Source: Halarcobacter sp. (lineage in GTDB: Bacteria; Campylobacterota; Campylobacteria; Campylobacterales; Arcobacteraceae). From it: 64,000 bases of DNA. Below the pieces are notes generated by a model, which was given only the letters and a program-made list of their open reading frames with translations, was not told where the DNA came from and ran no database searches. The stretch lies in contig NZ_OY781470.1 in assembly GCF_963676935.1 (NCBI RefSeq), forward strand, positions 124,001 through 188,000, given 5' to 3'. Position 1 is the first letter of the stretch; each line of letters begins with the position of its first letter. Shown piece by piece: positions 52,881-61,645 of this stretch. The position numbers and the translations under genes were made by a program.

Positions 52881-54161
52881 ATGGGTCAAACAATTACAGA
52901 AAAAATATTTAGTGAACACGTAGGAAAAGAGGTTTATGCAGGTGAGATTGTAAGAAGTCCAATTGATATGGTTATTGGAAATGATATTACAACTCCTATT
53001 TCAATTAGAGCATTTGAAGAGGGTGGTTTTGAAAAATTAGCTAATCCAGAAGGGTTTGCAATTGTTCTTGATCACTTTATTCCAGCAAAAGATATTGCAT
53101 CTGCAAATCAAGCAAAAATCTCAAGGGATTTTGCAATGAAGCATGATTTAAAATATTTCTTTGATGAAAAAGATATGGGAATTGAACACGCTTTATTACC
53201 AGAAAAAGGTTTAGTTTTACCAGGTGATGTTATTATTGGTGCAGATTCACACACATGTACACATGGTGGATTGGGTGCATTTTCTACTGGTATGGGAAGT
53301 ACTGATATCTCATTTGGGATGATTACTGGTGGAAACTGGTTTAAAGTTCCAGAATCAATCAAAGTTGTAATGACTGGTAAACCAAGTGAATATGTTTCAG
53401 GAAAAGATATTATCCTTGAAGTTATCAGACAACTAGGTGTTGATGGAGCTTTATATCAAGCTTTAGAATTTACTGGAGATACAGTACAATACTTAACTAT
53501 GGATGATAGATTCTCTATTTGTAATATGGCTATTGAAGCTGGTGCAAAAAATGGAATTTTCGCTTATGATGAAACTACAGAAGAGTTTTTAAATAAAACT
53601 GCAGAAGCAAATGGTGGATTAAGAGCTGAGCCAAAAATTCATTATTCTGATGAAGATGCAAAATATACAAAAATTATTGAAATTGATGTTGCTAATTTAG
53701 AACCAGTAATTGCATATCCTTTCTTACCAGATAATGGGCACTCAGTTTCTCAGGCAGTTGCAGATAATATTAGAGTTGATCAAGTATTTATTGGGTCATG
53801 TACAAATGGTAGATTAAGTGACTTTAAAATTGCAGCTGAAATTCTTGAAGGTAAAAAAGTTGCAAGACATGTTAGAATGATTTTAACTCCAGGAACTCAA
53901 AAAATTCTTAGAGATGCAACAAAATTAGGATATATTGACACATTGGTTGATGCAGGAGCTGTTGTTTCAAATCCTACTTGTGGAGCATGTTTAGGTGGAT
54001 ATATGGGGATCTTAGGAGATGAAGAGGTTTGTATCTCTACAACTAATAGAAACTTTGTAGGAAGAATGGGTTCAAGAAGCTCAAAAATCTACTTAGCAAA
54101 TAGTGCAGTTGCAGCAGCTAGTGCAATTTCAGGATATATTACAGACCCTAAAAGTTTATAA
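52881..54161 (+). CDS. leuC: 3-isopropylmalate dehydratase large subunit
   Basis: A 426-aa aconitase-type hydro-lyase for leucine synthesis. Signature blocks are GADSHTCTHGGLGAFSTGMGSTD, the cluster ligands in FIGSCTNGRLSDF and NPTCGACLGGYMG, and CISTTNRNFVGRMGS. It is the shorter archaeal/HACN-like size class seen in this phylum. The partner leuD is not directly downstream; mobA follows with one base between stop and start. Confidence 0.94.
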   Translation: MGQTITEKIFSEHVGKEVYAGEIVRSPIDMVIGNDITTPISIRAFEEGGFEKLANPEGFAIVLDHFIPAKDIASANQAKISRDFAMKHDLKYFFDEKDMGIEHALLPEKGLVLPGDVIIGADSHTCTHGGLGAFSTGMGSTDISFGMITGGNWFKVPESIKVVMTGKPSEYVSGKDIILEVIRQLGVDGALYQALEFTGDTVQYLTMDDRFSICNMAIEAGAKNGIFAYDETTEEFLNKTAEANGGLRAEPKIHYSDEDAKYTKIIEIDVANLEPVIAYPFLPDNGHSVSQAVADNIRVDQVFIGSCTNGRLSDFKIAAEILEGKKVARHVRMILTPGTQKILRDATKLGYIDTLVDAGAVVSNPTCGACLGGYMGILGDEEVCISTTNRNFVGRMGSRSSKIYLANSAVAAASAISGYITDPKSL

Positions 54162-54162
54162 T

Positions 54163-54741
54163 ATGGACTCTTCACTCTATTTTGATATACCTTGTGTAAT
54201 TCTTTGTGGAGGGAAAAGTTCAAGAATGGGAGAAGATAAAGCTCTTCTTCCTTTTTCTAACTACAAAACCTTATCTGAATACCAATATGAAAGATTAAAA
54301 CCTTATTTTAAAAAAATTTATATATCTTCTAAAACTGATAAATTTGATTTTGAAAAAAATTTAATTTTAGATAAAGAAAAAATTTATTCTCCTATTATTG
54401 CTTTAGAAACTATATTCAAAATACTACAAAATGAAGAAAGAATATTTATAATTACAGTTGATACTCCTTTTGTTAAAATTGAAACAATAAAAAAAATAAT
54501 TGATTTATCTATAAATTACGATATTGTAATACCTGAAGCAGAAAAAACCCATAATTTATGTGGTGTGTTTAATAAATCTTGCTTATCATTTATAGAAGAG
54601 ATGTTAAATAATAATATTCATAAAGTAAATTATTTAATCAAAAATTCAAAAACAAAAATCTTACAGTGTGACGATGAATACGAGTTTTTGAATCTTAATG
54701 ACAAAATTCAATATCAGTTAGCCAAATCATATATAAGCTGA
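54163..54741 (+). CDS. mobA: molybdenum cofactor guanylyltransferase
   Basis: 192 aa from the ATG one base after leuC; an upstream in-frame ATG at 54103 lies inside leuC and is rejected. The nucleotide loop CVILCGGKSSRMGEDKALLPF is typical, and the VDTPFVK motif supplies the metal Asp. MobA attaches GMP to Mo-molybdopterin to form the bis-MGD used by DMSO-reductase family enzymes, such as the PsrA-like protein encoded 5 kb downstream. Confidence 0.92.
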   Translation: MDSSLYFDIPCVILCGGKSSRMGEDKALLPFSNYKTLSEYQYERLKPYFKKIYISSKTDKFDFEKNLILDKEKIYSPIIALETIFKILQNEERIFIITVDTPFVKIETIKKIIDLSINYDIVIPEAEKTHNLCGVFNKSCLSFIEEMLNNNIHKVNYLIKNSKTKILQCDDEYEFLNLNDKIQYQLAKSYIS

Positions 54742-54785
54742 ACTAATAATTATAATTAATTAATTCAGTGTAAATTAAGTTTTGT

Positions 54786-54805
54786 ATTATCTAAAATTAG
54801 ATAAT
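54786..54805. promoter_or_regulatory. palindrome upstream of the SQR-like gene
   Basis: The arms ATTATCTAA (54786-54794) and TTAGATAAT (54797-54805) are perfectly complementary around AA, 30 bases before the preferred ATG at 54836. It shares the half-site TTATCTAA with the repeat in front of ilvE. Confidence 0.4.
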
Positions 54806-54835
54806 CTATATAAAACAATTTTAAAGGACTTTAGT

Positions 54836-56320
54836 ATGGTTAATAACAATGAGCTTAAAAAAGCTTTAGATATGTTAGATTCAGAACTTAAAAAGAAGGG
54901 TATATCAAGAAGGGATGCTCTTAAACTAGCTGGACTTGGTTCAGCATCATTTTTAATGGGAAATGGTACAGAAGCACAAGCAGCAACTGTTGCTAATGCA
55001 AGTGAAGCAAAAGGTAAGATTGTAATTGTTGGTGGTGGATTAGCTGGAATTGCAACTGCTGCAAAATTATCTAGTGATTTATCAAATCCAGATATTACAG
55101 TAATTGAACCAAATCCTATTTCAGTTTCATATCAACCAGGACAAACATTAGTAGCTGCGGGAATATGGGAAAAATCAGATATTGTATATAACACAAAAGA
55201 TTTCGTACCAAACGGTGTAAAAATGATTAAAGATAAAGTAGCTGAATTTAATCCAGAGGCAAATAAAGTTATAACAGAAGGTGGAGAAACTATCTCTTAT
55301 GACTTCTTAATAGTTGCTACTGGATTGGTTTTAGATTACGGACAAATCAAAGGTTTAGAAGGGGTAGGGCATTCTGCTGAAGCAAATGAAAAAGTATCAA
55401 CAATAGTTGGTAAAAATGGGTTACATTCAATATATTATGCAGATGGTGCTGTAAATACTTGGAAAGGTATGCAAGAGTTAATCTCTGAAGCAAAATCTGG
55501 TAAAAAATTAAAAGCTTTATATACTCACCCAAATACTCCAATTAAGTGTGGTGGTGCTCCAAAGAAAATTATGTATTTAACAAATGCTAGATTACATGAA
55601 GCAGGAGTTAGAGATAATGTAGATATGTGGTTTTATCCAAATGGTTCAAAAATGTTTGGAGTTCCAGAATATCACGAAGCGATTGTTAAACAATTTGAAG
55701 CAAGAAATATGAATTGGGAGTATAAAAACAATCTAATTGAAGTTGATACTGAAAATAAAATAGCAACTTTTGAAAAAAGATGGTTTGAAAAAGGTGAATG
55801 GGATGAAGATTTAGAAGAATATGAAATGATTCCTGTAAGTAAAAAAGTTCAAAGAGAATATGATTTTATGCATGTAACACCTCCTATGAGAGCACCAGAT
55901 GCTGTTAAAAATTCGAGTTTAGCATGGCAAAGAGGTAGTGCTTCAAAAGGTGGATGGGTAGAATTAAATAAAGAAACATTACAACACACAAGATATCCAA
56001 ATGTATTTGGTATTGGAGATGTTGCTGGTATCCCTATGGGAAAAACTGGAGGAAGTGCAAGAAAACAATATAAAGTTTTAGCAGAAAACTTAATTGCAGC
56101 AATGGAAGGAAAAGAATTAGCATCTAAATATGCAGGTTATACTGTATGTCCTTTAATTACAGATATTGGAAAAGTTATGTTAGCAGAGTTTGATTGGTCT
56201 AAGAAACCAACTCCATCTTTCCCTCTTGATCCAACACAAGAGAGATATATTTGGTGGCTATTAAAAGTTTATTTACTTAAACCAATGACCGTTTATGGAA
56301 TGTTGTCAGGAAAAGCATAA
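54836..56320 (+). CDS. Tat-exported sulfide:quinone oxidoreductase-like flavoprotein
   Basis: 494 aa from ATG 54836, chosen because AAAGGA precedes it (the longer frame starts at a TTG without one). It has a twin-arginine signal (SRRDALKLAG, Arg25-Arg26) ending near residue 50. An FAD dinucleotide fold follows (VIVGGGLAGIATAAKL), then FLIVATGLVLDYG, the redox Cys in NTPIKCGGAPKKIMYL, GIGDVAGIPMGKTGGSARKQ, and a second Cys in GYTVCPLITDIG. It should oxidise sulfide to polysulfide or zero-valent sulfur at the periplasmic face. Flavocytochrome-c-type sulfide dehydrogenase is the alternative. It heads the sulfur locus. Confidence 0.82.
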   Translation: MVNNNELKKALDMLDSELKKKGISRRDALKLAGLGSASFLMGNGTEAQAATVANASEAKGKIVIVGGGLAGIATAAKLSSDLSNPDITVIEPNPISVSYQPGQTLVAAGIWEKSDIVYNTKDFVPNGVKMIKDKVAEFNPEANKVITEGGETISYDFLIVATGLVLDYGQIKGLEGVGHSAEANEKVSTIVGKNGLHSIYYADGAVNTWKGMQELISEAKSGKKLKALYTHPNTPIKCGGAPKKIMYLTNARLHEAGVRDNVDMWFYPNGSKMFGVPEYHEAIVKQFEARNMNWEYKNNLIEVDTENKIATFEKRWFEKGEWDEDLEEYEMIPVSKKVQREYDFMHVTPPMRAPDAVKNSSLAWQRGSASKGGWVELNKETLQHTRYPNVFGIGDVAGIPMGKTGGSARKQYKVLAENLIAAMEGKELASKYAGYTVCPLITDIGKVMLAEFDWSKKPTPSFPLDPTQERYIWWLLKVYLLKPMTVYGMLSGKA

Positions 56321-56331
56321 GAGAAGTTATT

Positions 56332-56910
56332 TTGAAAAAACAATTTACGGCAATAACAATTTTCATTTTAATTGGTAGTTTATCTTTTATCAATGCTCAA
56401 GAATTAACTCTAGAAAATGTAAAGCAAATAGCTTCTAAAGTTACAAAAGAGTTTGAATCAAAACTAAAAAAAGAGTTAAAAAATGCAAAAAGAGCAGGTG
56501 GTACCAAAGCTATGACAGATTTTTGTATAAATGATTCTAAAAAAATTCAAAAAGAGATAAATGAAAAATATGGTTCAAAAATTTCTATTAAAAGAATTAG
56601 TTTAAATAACAGAAATAAAAAAGCAAAACCAGAAAAAAATGAAATAAAAATATTAGAAGCTTTTGATTTAATCCAAAAATCAGATGCTTATGAGCCTGAA
56701 CAAATTGTTCAAGTAGTTGATGATAACACTTATAAAATTTATTCACCTATTCAAATGAACAGTAGAGATTGTAAAAAATGTCACGGTTTAGATAGAAAAG
56801 TTGATAAAGAAGCTAAAAAGAGATTCTCTGAAGTTTATAAAAACGATAGAGGATATGGACATAAAAGTGGAGATATTAGAGGTGCAGTTGTAGTAACTGT
56901 CTCTAAGTAA
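56332..56910 (+). CDS. DUF3365/Tll0287-like periplasmic haem protein
   Basis: 192 aa. The start is TTG, with GAGAAG eight bases before it. A signal sequence (AITIFILIGSLSFINA) is followed by a helical domain and one c-haem motif, CKKCH, near residue 148. The layout fits the DUF3365/Tll0287-like haem-binding family, whose role is sensing or electron transfer. It lies 11 bases after the flavoprotein and 18 before the dihaem cytochrome, so it is probably part of the same electron path. Confidence 0.8.
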   Translation: MKKQFTAITIFILIGSLSFINAQELTLENVKQIASKVTKEFESKLKKELKNAKRAGGTKAMTDFCINDSKKIQKEINEKYGSKISIKRISLNNRNKKAKPEKNEIKILEAFDLIQKSDAYEPEQIVQVVDDNTYKIYSPIQMNSRDCKKCHGLDRKVDKEAKKRFSEVYKNDRGYGHKSGDIRGAVVVTVSK

Positions 56911-56928
56911 TTAAAAAAAGGAATTTAA

Positions 56929-57597
56929 ATGCAAGTTAAAAAAGCAGTTTTATTAGGTTTCATAGCATGTTTTTTTGCCTTTGAAGCTACGGCAGCAGAA
57001 ATGAATTATACAAATGCTGAAATATATACAAAAATGTGTTCGAAATGTCATGGAATAAGTGCAGAAGGAAATCCTGCTAAAAAAGGACCAGCATTAAATG
57101 ACCAAACTGCTCATGAGCTTGAAATCAGTTTATATGATTTAAAAAGTGGAGGATTAAATCAATCTTCTGGAACAGAACATGAAGTTATGGAACATAATAT
57201 GCAAAAAATTATTGAAAAGGGTATGAATTATGAGCCTAAATCTATGGCTGAATATATCTTTATCTCTTTTAACCCTGAAGCTAAGTATTATAAAAAAGAT
57301 AGTAGAAAAACAAACTATACTGTAGCTGAAATCTATGCAAAAATGTGCTCAAAATGTCATGGTATAAATGCAGAAGGAAATCCTGCTAAAAAAGGTCCTG
57401 GTCTTGATGATAGAACTGCACATGAACTTGAAGCAGAATTATTAGATATTCAAAGTGGTGGATTAAACCAGTCTTCGGGAACAGAGCATGAAGTGATGGA
57501 ACATAATCAAAATAAAATTGAAGAAAAAGGTATGAGTTATACTCCAAAAGAGATGGCTAAATATATAGAAGAGATTTCTTCAAAAACTAAAAAGTAA
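56929..57597 (+). CDS. dihaem c-type cytochrome formed by internal tandem duplication
   Basis: 222 aa with a signal peptide (VKKAVLLGFIACFFAFEATAA). Two near-copies follow, each with the haem site MCSKCHGI, GNPAKKGP and the block SGGLNQSSGTEHEVMEHN. The copies are offset by 103 residues (309 bp) and are about three quarters identical by eye. Each has class-I-like features; the axial Met is probably in the GM(N/S)Y segment. It should carry electrons in the periplasm between the SQR-like protein and a quinone or oxidase. Good ribosome binding site AAAGGAAT. Confidence 0.85.
   Translation: MQVKKAVLLGFIACFFAFEATAAEMNYTNAEIYTKMCSKCHGISAEGNPAKKGPALNDQTAHELEISLYDLKSGGLNQSSGTEHEVMEHNMQKIIEKGMNYEPKSMAEYIFISFNPEAKYYKKDSRKTNYTVAEIYAKMCSKCHGINAEGNPAKKGPGLDDRTAHELEAELLDIQSGGLNQSSGTEHEVMEHNQNKIEEKGMSYTPKEMAKYIEEISSKTKK
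57004..57580 (+). repeat. 309-bp tandem duplication within the dihaem cytochrome gene
   Basis: Two haem-domain units begin at 57004 and 57313, a period of 309 bp. The DNA is still close over the haem motif and GCAGAAGGAAATCCTGCTAA (identical in both), which points to a fairly recent duplication or gene conversion. Confidence 0.75.
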
Positions 57598-57616
57598 GGG
57601 TTTTTACCTTTACTTT
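57591..57616 (+). terminator. weak hairpin after the dihaem cytochrome gene
   Basis: AAAGTAAGGG (57591-57600) pairs with CCTTTACTTT (57607-57616), with one G-U pair, across the stop codon. There is no good T-run, so it may act as a partial stop or mRNA-end stabiliser within the operon. Confidence 0.35.
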
Positions 57617-57631
57617 AAAAATGGATAAAAA

Positions 57632-57859
57632 ATGATTAATTTAAAAAAAGAGAGTATAATCTTTTTAGTGTTATTTATATTGACTTCTTTACTATTTCAC
57701 TATGCATCTTGGCTTAGTCATCCTATTGAACATTTTAACGCACTTTTTTCACACTCAATGCCTTATCATCCCTTATTATATGTTTTTTTAATATATTTAT
57801 TGATTGCAATTTTAAGAGGTTTTATTTTATTGATTAAAAAAATTATAGGTAAAAAGTAA
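57632..57859 (+). CDS. 75-aa two-helix membrane protein
   Basis: A small protein with two membrane helices (about 10-28 and 47-67), a His-containing loop (HPIEHFNALFSHSMPYH) and a basic C-terminus. No family is recognised. The paired His residues near the helix ends could hold a haem or a metal, which is only a guess. It lies between a cytochrome c and a cytochrome b gene. Confidence 0.65.
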   Translation: MINLKKESIIFLVLFILTSLLFHYASWLSHPIEHFNALFSHSMPYHPLLYVFLIYLLIAILRGFILLIKKIIGKK

Positions 57860-57876
57860 ACTTTTTAAAAATATAT

Positions 57877-57891
57877 ATTTATGAATGAATA
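57877..57891. repeat. 15-bp element shared with the psrA upstream region
   Basis: ATTTATGAATGAATA lies 18 bases before the cytochrome b561 gene. The same 15 bases occur in inverted orientation at 59098-59112, before psrA. It is a candidate operator of the sulfur locus. Confidence 0.4.
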
Positions 57892-57909
57892 GTCATATGT
57901 AAGGTTGAT

Positions 57910-59043
57910 ATGAATAATAGTTATAAAACATACGTTTGGTCTTTCCTTGGTAGAATAAGTCATTGGCTTTTAGTTATAAGTTTATTTTCTTGTTTTATTA
58001 CATCTTTTTATGAAGAGATGCTTACCCTTCATATCTCAATAGGTATCGTAGTTTTTGGTATGCTTTTGATGAAAATTGTATGGGGTGTGATTGGACCTAA
58101 ATATGCTAGATGGAGTGATTTTGAATTTGCTTTAAAAGATCTGAAATATTATTTTATAGAAAAAATTAAAAATAGATATAGAACAATACAACCTGGACAT
58201 AATCCAGCATCTTCTTGGTTTGCATTTTTAGTAACTTGGTTTGGTATTTTTTGTTGTATAAGTGGATTTTTACTTTATGGAATACAAGAAGGAAATGGTA
58301 TATTTTCTTTTTTAAATGAAGATTATATTTCAAAAAGTGCATTGATAGATTCTATTCATATATTTTTATCATATTTGTTATTAGTTATGATTTTCGCCCA
58401 TGTATCAGGTGTATTAATTGAACAGTTCTATCATAAAACAAATATGGTTATGGCTATGGTTAGTGGGTATAAAAAAGCCAAAGGTGAGGATATTACTACT
58501 ACATATAGAATGAAGCTTTTAGGTTCACTTTATATTATATTAGTATTGCTTGTTGCACTATATGCTTATTTTGTTCCTGAAAATAGTTTTACTAAAAGTA
58601 AATTTAAAGAAATTTCTTATAAAGAATTGAATTATGATTTTTACTTCGAATGTTCTGATTGTCATAATCTGTTTCCACCTTTTTTATTACCAGCAACTTC
58701 TTGGTTAGAATTAATGAATAATCAAAATAATCATTTTGAAGAGGATTTAGAATTAGATAAAAGTTTAGTTAAGAAAATCAACTCCTATCTAGTTGAAAAT
58801 TCTGCTGATAAATCTACAAAAGAATCTGCATATTATTTAAGAAAAGAGATAAATGATTCTAAATCTTATACTATTACAAAAACAAAATATTGGAAAGAGA
58901 TACATAAAGAGATACCTAAAGAGGTATTTGAAAACGATATTGTTGAAAAAAAATCAAATTGTGTAGCATGTCATAAAGGATTTGAGCAAGGAATAATTTT
59001 TGACAATAATATTACATACCCTCCAAAAGTTACTAAAAAGTAA
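57910..59043 (+). CDS. cytochrome b561 fused to a dihaem cytochrome c (DHC) domain
   Basis: 377 aa. Residues 1-225 form a b561-like four-helix membrane unit with haem-b His residues (ISHWLLV, LHISIGIVVFG, DSIHIFLSYLLLV, FAHVSGVLIEQFYH). A further helix (about 205-222) anchors a periplasmic C-terminal part with two c-haem sites, CSDCH and CVACH. The first sits in a DHC-type setting (FPPFLLPATSWLELM). Such proteins move electrons between the quinone pool and periplasmic cytochromes. The fusion joins both functions in one chain. AAGGTTG precedes the ATG. Confidence 0.87.
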   Translation: MNNSYKTYVWSFLGRISHWLLVISLFSCFITSFYEEMLTLHISIGIVVFGMLLMKIVWGVIGPKYARWSDFEFALKDLKYYFIEKIKNRYRTIQPGHNPASSWFAFLVTWFGIFCCISGFLLYGIQEGNGIFSFLNEDYISKSALIDSIHIFLSYLLLVMIFAHVSGVLIEQFYHKTNMVMAMVSGYKKAKGEDITTTYRMKLLGSLYIILVLLVALYAYFVPENSFTKSKFKEISYKELNYDFYFECSDCHNLFPPFLLPATSWLELMNNQNNHFEEDLELDKSLVKKINSYLVENSADKSTKESAYYLRKEINDSKSYTITKTKYWKEIHKEIPKEVFENDIVEKKSNCVACHKGFEQGIIFDNNITYPPKVTKK

Positions 59044-59097
59044 TAATTTTTTCTTATAATACTCTATAAAAATTAGAAAAACTTATTAAAATATGAA

Positions 59098-59112
59098 TAT
59101 TCATTCATAAAT
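59098..59112. repeat. inverted copy of the 15-bp element, before psrA
   Basis: TATTCATTCATAAAT is the reverse complement of 57877-57891. It overlaps the 12-bp palindrome ATGAATATTCAT (59093-59104) and lies 84 bases before the psrA start. Confidence 0.4.
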
Positions 59113-59195
59113 AAGAATTATTTATAAAAAAAAATGTTAAGATTACTCTATTAATATAAAAAAATAAGTAAATATTAATATTAGAGGAGAATAAA

Positions 59196-61643
59196 ATGGA
59201 AGTTGAAATTTCAAGAAGAAAGTTTCTTCAAGGTTCAGTAGCATTGTCTGTAATAGCTGCTTCAACTTCTGCATTATCAAGTACAAAATCGCATGAAGAT
59301 AAAAAAACTTTAGGAACAACAAAAGTTTCAAATGATAAAGAAACAAAACTTGTTCCAACCTTGTGTGAAATGTGTGTAAATAAGTGTGCAGCTTATGCAA
59401 GAGTAGAAAATGGAGTAGTTACAAAATTAGATCCAAACCCACACTTTCCAAAATCAAGAAACATGTTATGTGCTAGAGGAAATGCAGGAATACAAGCTTT
59501 ATATGACCCCGATCGATTAAAATATCCACTTATAAGAACAGGAAAAAAAGGGGATGGTAAATATAAAAGAGTAACTTGGGACGAAGCCTATACATATATA
59601 AGTAAAAAATTAGAAAAAATATTAGATGAAGAAGAAGATAATAGATCTTGTATAGGGTATTGTGCAGGTGAAGGTATGGCTGAACATACGTTTAAAACTT
59701 TTATGTCTGATAAAATAGGTTCATCAAATTTTGTAAATCATGCATCAATTTGTATACAAACGGCTGTTTCTGGTTATGCCCTTACTATTGGTGGGTATGG
59801 ACAAGCAGATTTAGAGAATGCAAAATATGTGATTATGGCAGGTGCTAATAGAGCAGAGGCTTTTATTACTCCTGATACAATGGATTTATTTAAAAGAACA
59901 AGAGGTAAAGGTGCAAAACTAATTGTAGTTGACCCAAGATTCTCAAACACTGCAATACATGCTGATACATATTTAGGAATTAAACCTGGTACAGATTTAG
60001 CCTTTGTATTAGCCTTAACCTATCATGTAATTAAATATGAACTATATAATAGAACTTATGTAAAAAATAACTTCTCTAATTTTGATAAGTATAAAGAACA
60101 TGTATTAAGTAGTAATTATACCCCTCAATGGGCAGAACAAATTACAGGTATCCCAGCAAATGATATTGAAAAAGTAGCAGAAGATTTTATGGCAAATGCT
60201 CCACAATCAATATATTATCAAGGAAGACGTTCAACTTGGGCAGGAAATGATTTTCAGTTAAGACGAGCACAAGCAATATTTTCAGCTCTTGGTGGTGGAA
60301 TTGATATTAAAGGTGGAATAGTATTTGGTAAGAAACTACCTTTAGATTCCCATAGAACAAATGCTCCATTATATGCAAATGCCAAAGGAAGAATTGAAAA
60401 AGATGTAGCAGCTATCGTTGGAGGAAGTGGTTCTTGGATTGGATGGAGAAATAAAATCTTAGAAGGAAAATCTCCTTATCCAATAAGAGCATTTTTTATA
60501 TATAAACAAAATCCAATGTTATCTGTTCCAAATATTGCAAAAACAAAAGAGATGTTAGAAAAAATGGATTTAGTTGTTGCAATTGATACTATGCCAAGTG
60601 ATACAGCAATGATGGCAGATGTTATTTTACCAGAATGTACATATTTAGAACGGGAAGATCCAATTAAGTCATTCCCTGGAGTAGAACCATCTATTGCAAT
60701 TAGAAAAAAAGTAGTTAATCCAATGTACGAGAGTAAACCAATACTTGAAATAGTAAAAGGTTTAGCTGAAAAAATCTCAAAACCACTTTGGGAAATTACA
60801 AAAAAATATGATGAAGATGTTCAAGATGAGATTGATGGGATGTCGAAAGAGGAGATTGAAGAATATTATGAAGATAATGGATTTAATCTAGCTGATGTTT
60901 ATCAACATTCACAAGAACACATTAATAAAGATATGTTTGTTCCTAAATATGGGGAAAAAGCATGGGAAATTTTAAGAGAAAAAGGTGTTTTTTATCCTAA
61001 GTTTTTAGAAAGTTTTAAAAAACTTGATAATAATAGTTTTAGATATTACAAAGATGAAGATAAGTTACATACAGTAGTTAAACTTGAACAAGAATCAGAT
61101 TCAGATGCTATTGATACTTGTATTAATCCAAAAGATATAGCAGAGTTAAAAAGATTGTTTTCAACACCTAGTAAAAAAATAGAATGTTATTTAGGGAATA
61201 TGGAAAAAAAAGGTGTTGATCCAATGCCAGTTTGGAAAGATGAACTTGTAAAAAAAGTTCCAAAGGGTAAATTTAAATTTATTTGTGGAAGACATGCTCA
61301 ATTTACCCAAAATGCAACTCAAAACAATGTGATGTTGTTAGAGTTAATGCCTGAAAACTATGTATGGATAAATGAAAAAGAAGCAAAAGAATTAAAAATA
61401 CGACATGGTGATTTAGTTGAGATTAAAAGTAGTATTGGAACTGTTAAATTAAAAGCATTTCCTACAAATAAAATAATACCTGAAACAATATTCTATGTAC
61501 ATGGATTTGGTGCACAATCAAAAGCTTTAACTTTTGGATATAGAAATGGGGCAAGTTGTAATCAAATAATTGAAGATGATATAGAGCCTGTATTTGGTAG
61601 TGCAATAATGCATGAAACAATAGTTTCAGTAAGAAAGGTTTAG
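59196..61643 (+). CDS. psrA: molybdopterin oxidoreductase, polysulfide/thiosulfate reductase PsrA/PhsA-like
   Basis: 815 aa of the DMSO-reductase family with a Tat signal (SRRKFLQGS, Arg7-Arg8), so periplasmic. It carries one [4Fe-4S] cluster (C57, C60, C64, C92), a bis-MGD core, and Cys186 in NHASICIQTA as likely Mo ligand, which fits sulfur-compound reductases. AGANRAEAFITPD, VVDPRFSNTA, QGRRSTWAGND and ILPECTYLEREDP are family blocks. It may reduce polysulfide or thiosulfate, or run in the oxidising direction next to the SQR-like gene. GGAG precedes the ATG. MobA upstream provides the MGD cofactor. Confidence 0.88.
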   Translation: MEVEISRRKFLQGSVALSVIAASTSALSSTKSHEDKKTLGTTKVSNDKETKLVPTLCEMCVNKCAAYARVENGVVTKLDPNPHFPKSRNMLCARGNAGIQALYDPDRLKYPLIRTGKKGDGKYKRVTWDEAYTYISKKLEKILDEEEDNRSCIGYCAGEGMAEHTFKTFMSDKIGSSNFVNHASICIQTAVSGYALTIGGYGQADLENAKYVIMAGANRAEAFITPDTMDLFKRTRGKGAKLIVVDPRFSNTAIHADTYLGIKPGTDLAFVLALTYHVIKYELYNRTYVKNNFSNFDKYKEHVLSSNYTPQWAEQITGIPANDIEKVAEDFMANAPQSIYYQGRRSTWAGNDFQLRRAQAIFSALGGGIDIKGGIVFGKKLPLDSHRTNAPLYANAKGRIEKDVAAIVGGSGSWIGWRNKILEGKSPYPIRAFFIYKQNPMLSVPNIAKTKEMLEKMDLVVAIDTMPSDTAMMADVILPECTYLEREDPIKSFPGVEPSIAIRKKVVNPMYESKPILEIVKGLAEKISKPLWEITKKYDEDVQDEIDGMSKEEIEEYYEDNGFNLADVYQHSQEHINKDMFVPKYGEKAWEILREKGVFYPKFLESFKKLDNNSFRYYKDEDKLHTVVKLEQESDSDAIDTCINPKDIAELKRLFSTPSKKIECYLGNMEKKGVDPMPVWKDELVKKVPKGKFKFICGRHAQFTQNATQNNVMLLELMPENYVWINEKEAKELKIRHGDLVEIKSSIGTVKLKAFPTNKIIPETIFYVHGFGAQSKALTFGYRNGASCNQIIEDDIEPVFGSAIMHETIVSVRKV

Positions 61644-61645
61644 TT

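Noticed and set aside
54103-54162. Upstream in-frame start for mobA inside leuC
   Set aside because: It would overlap leuC by 59 bases; the ATG at 54163 begins just before the conserved nucleotide loop.
54782-54835. TTG start extending the SQR-like protein by 18 residues
   Set aside because: No ribosome binding site, and the TTG sits in front of the palindrome; the ATG at 54836 has AAAGGA and places the Tat motif near the N-terminus.
59143-59400. Long antisense reading frames opposite several genes (for example opposite psrA, nifJ and metH)
   Set aside because: They are Leu/His-rich mirror frames of real genes without ribosome binding sites or recognisable domains.
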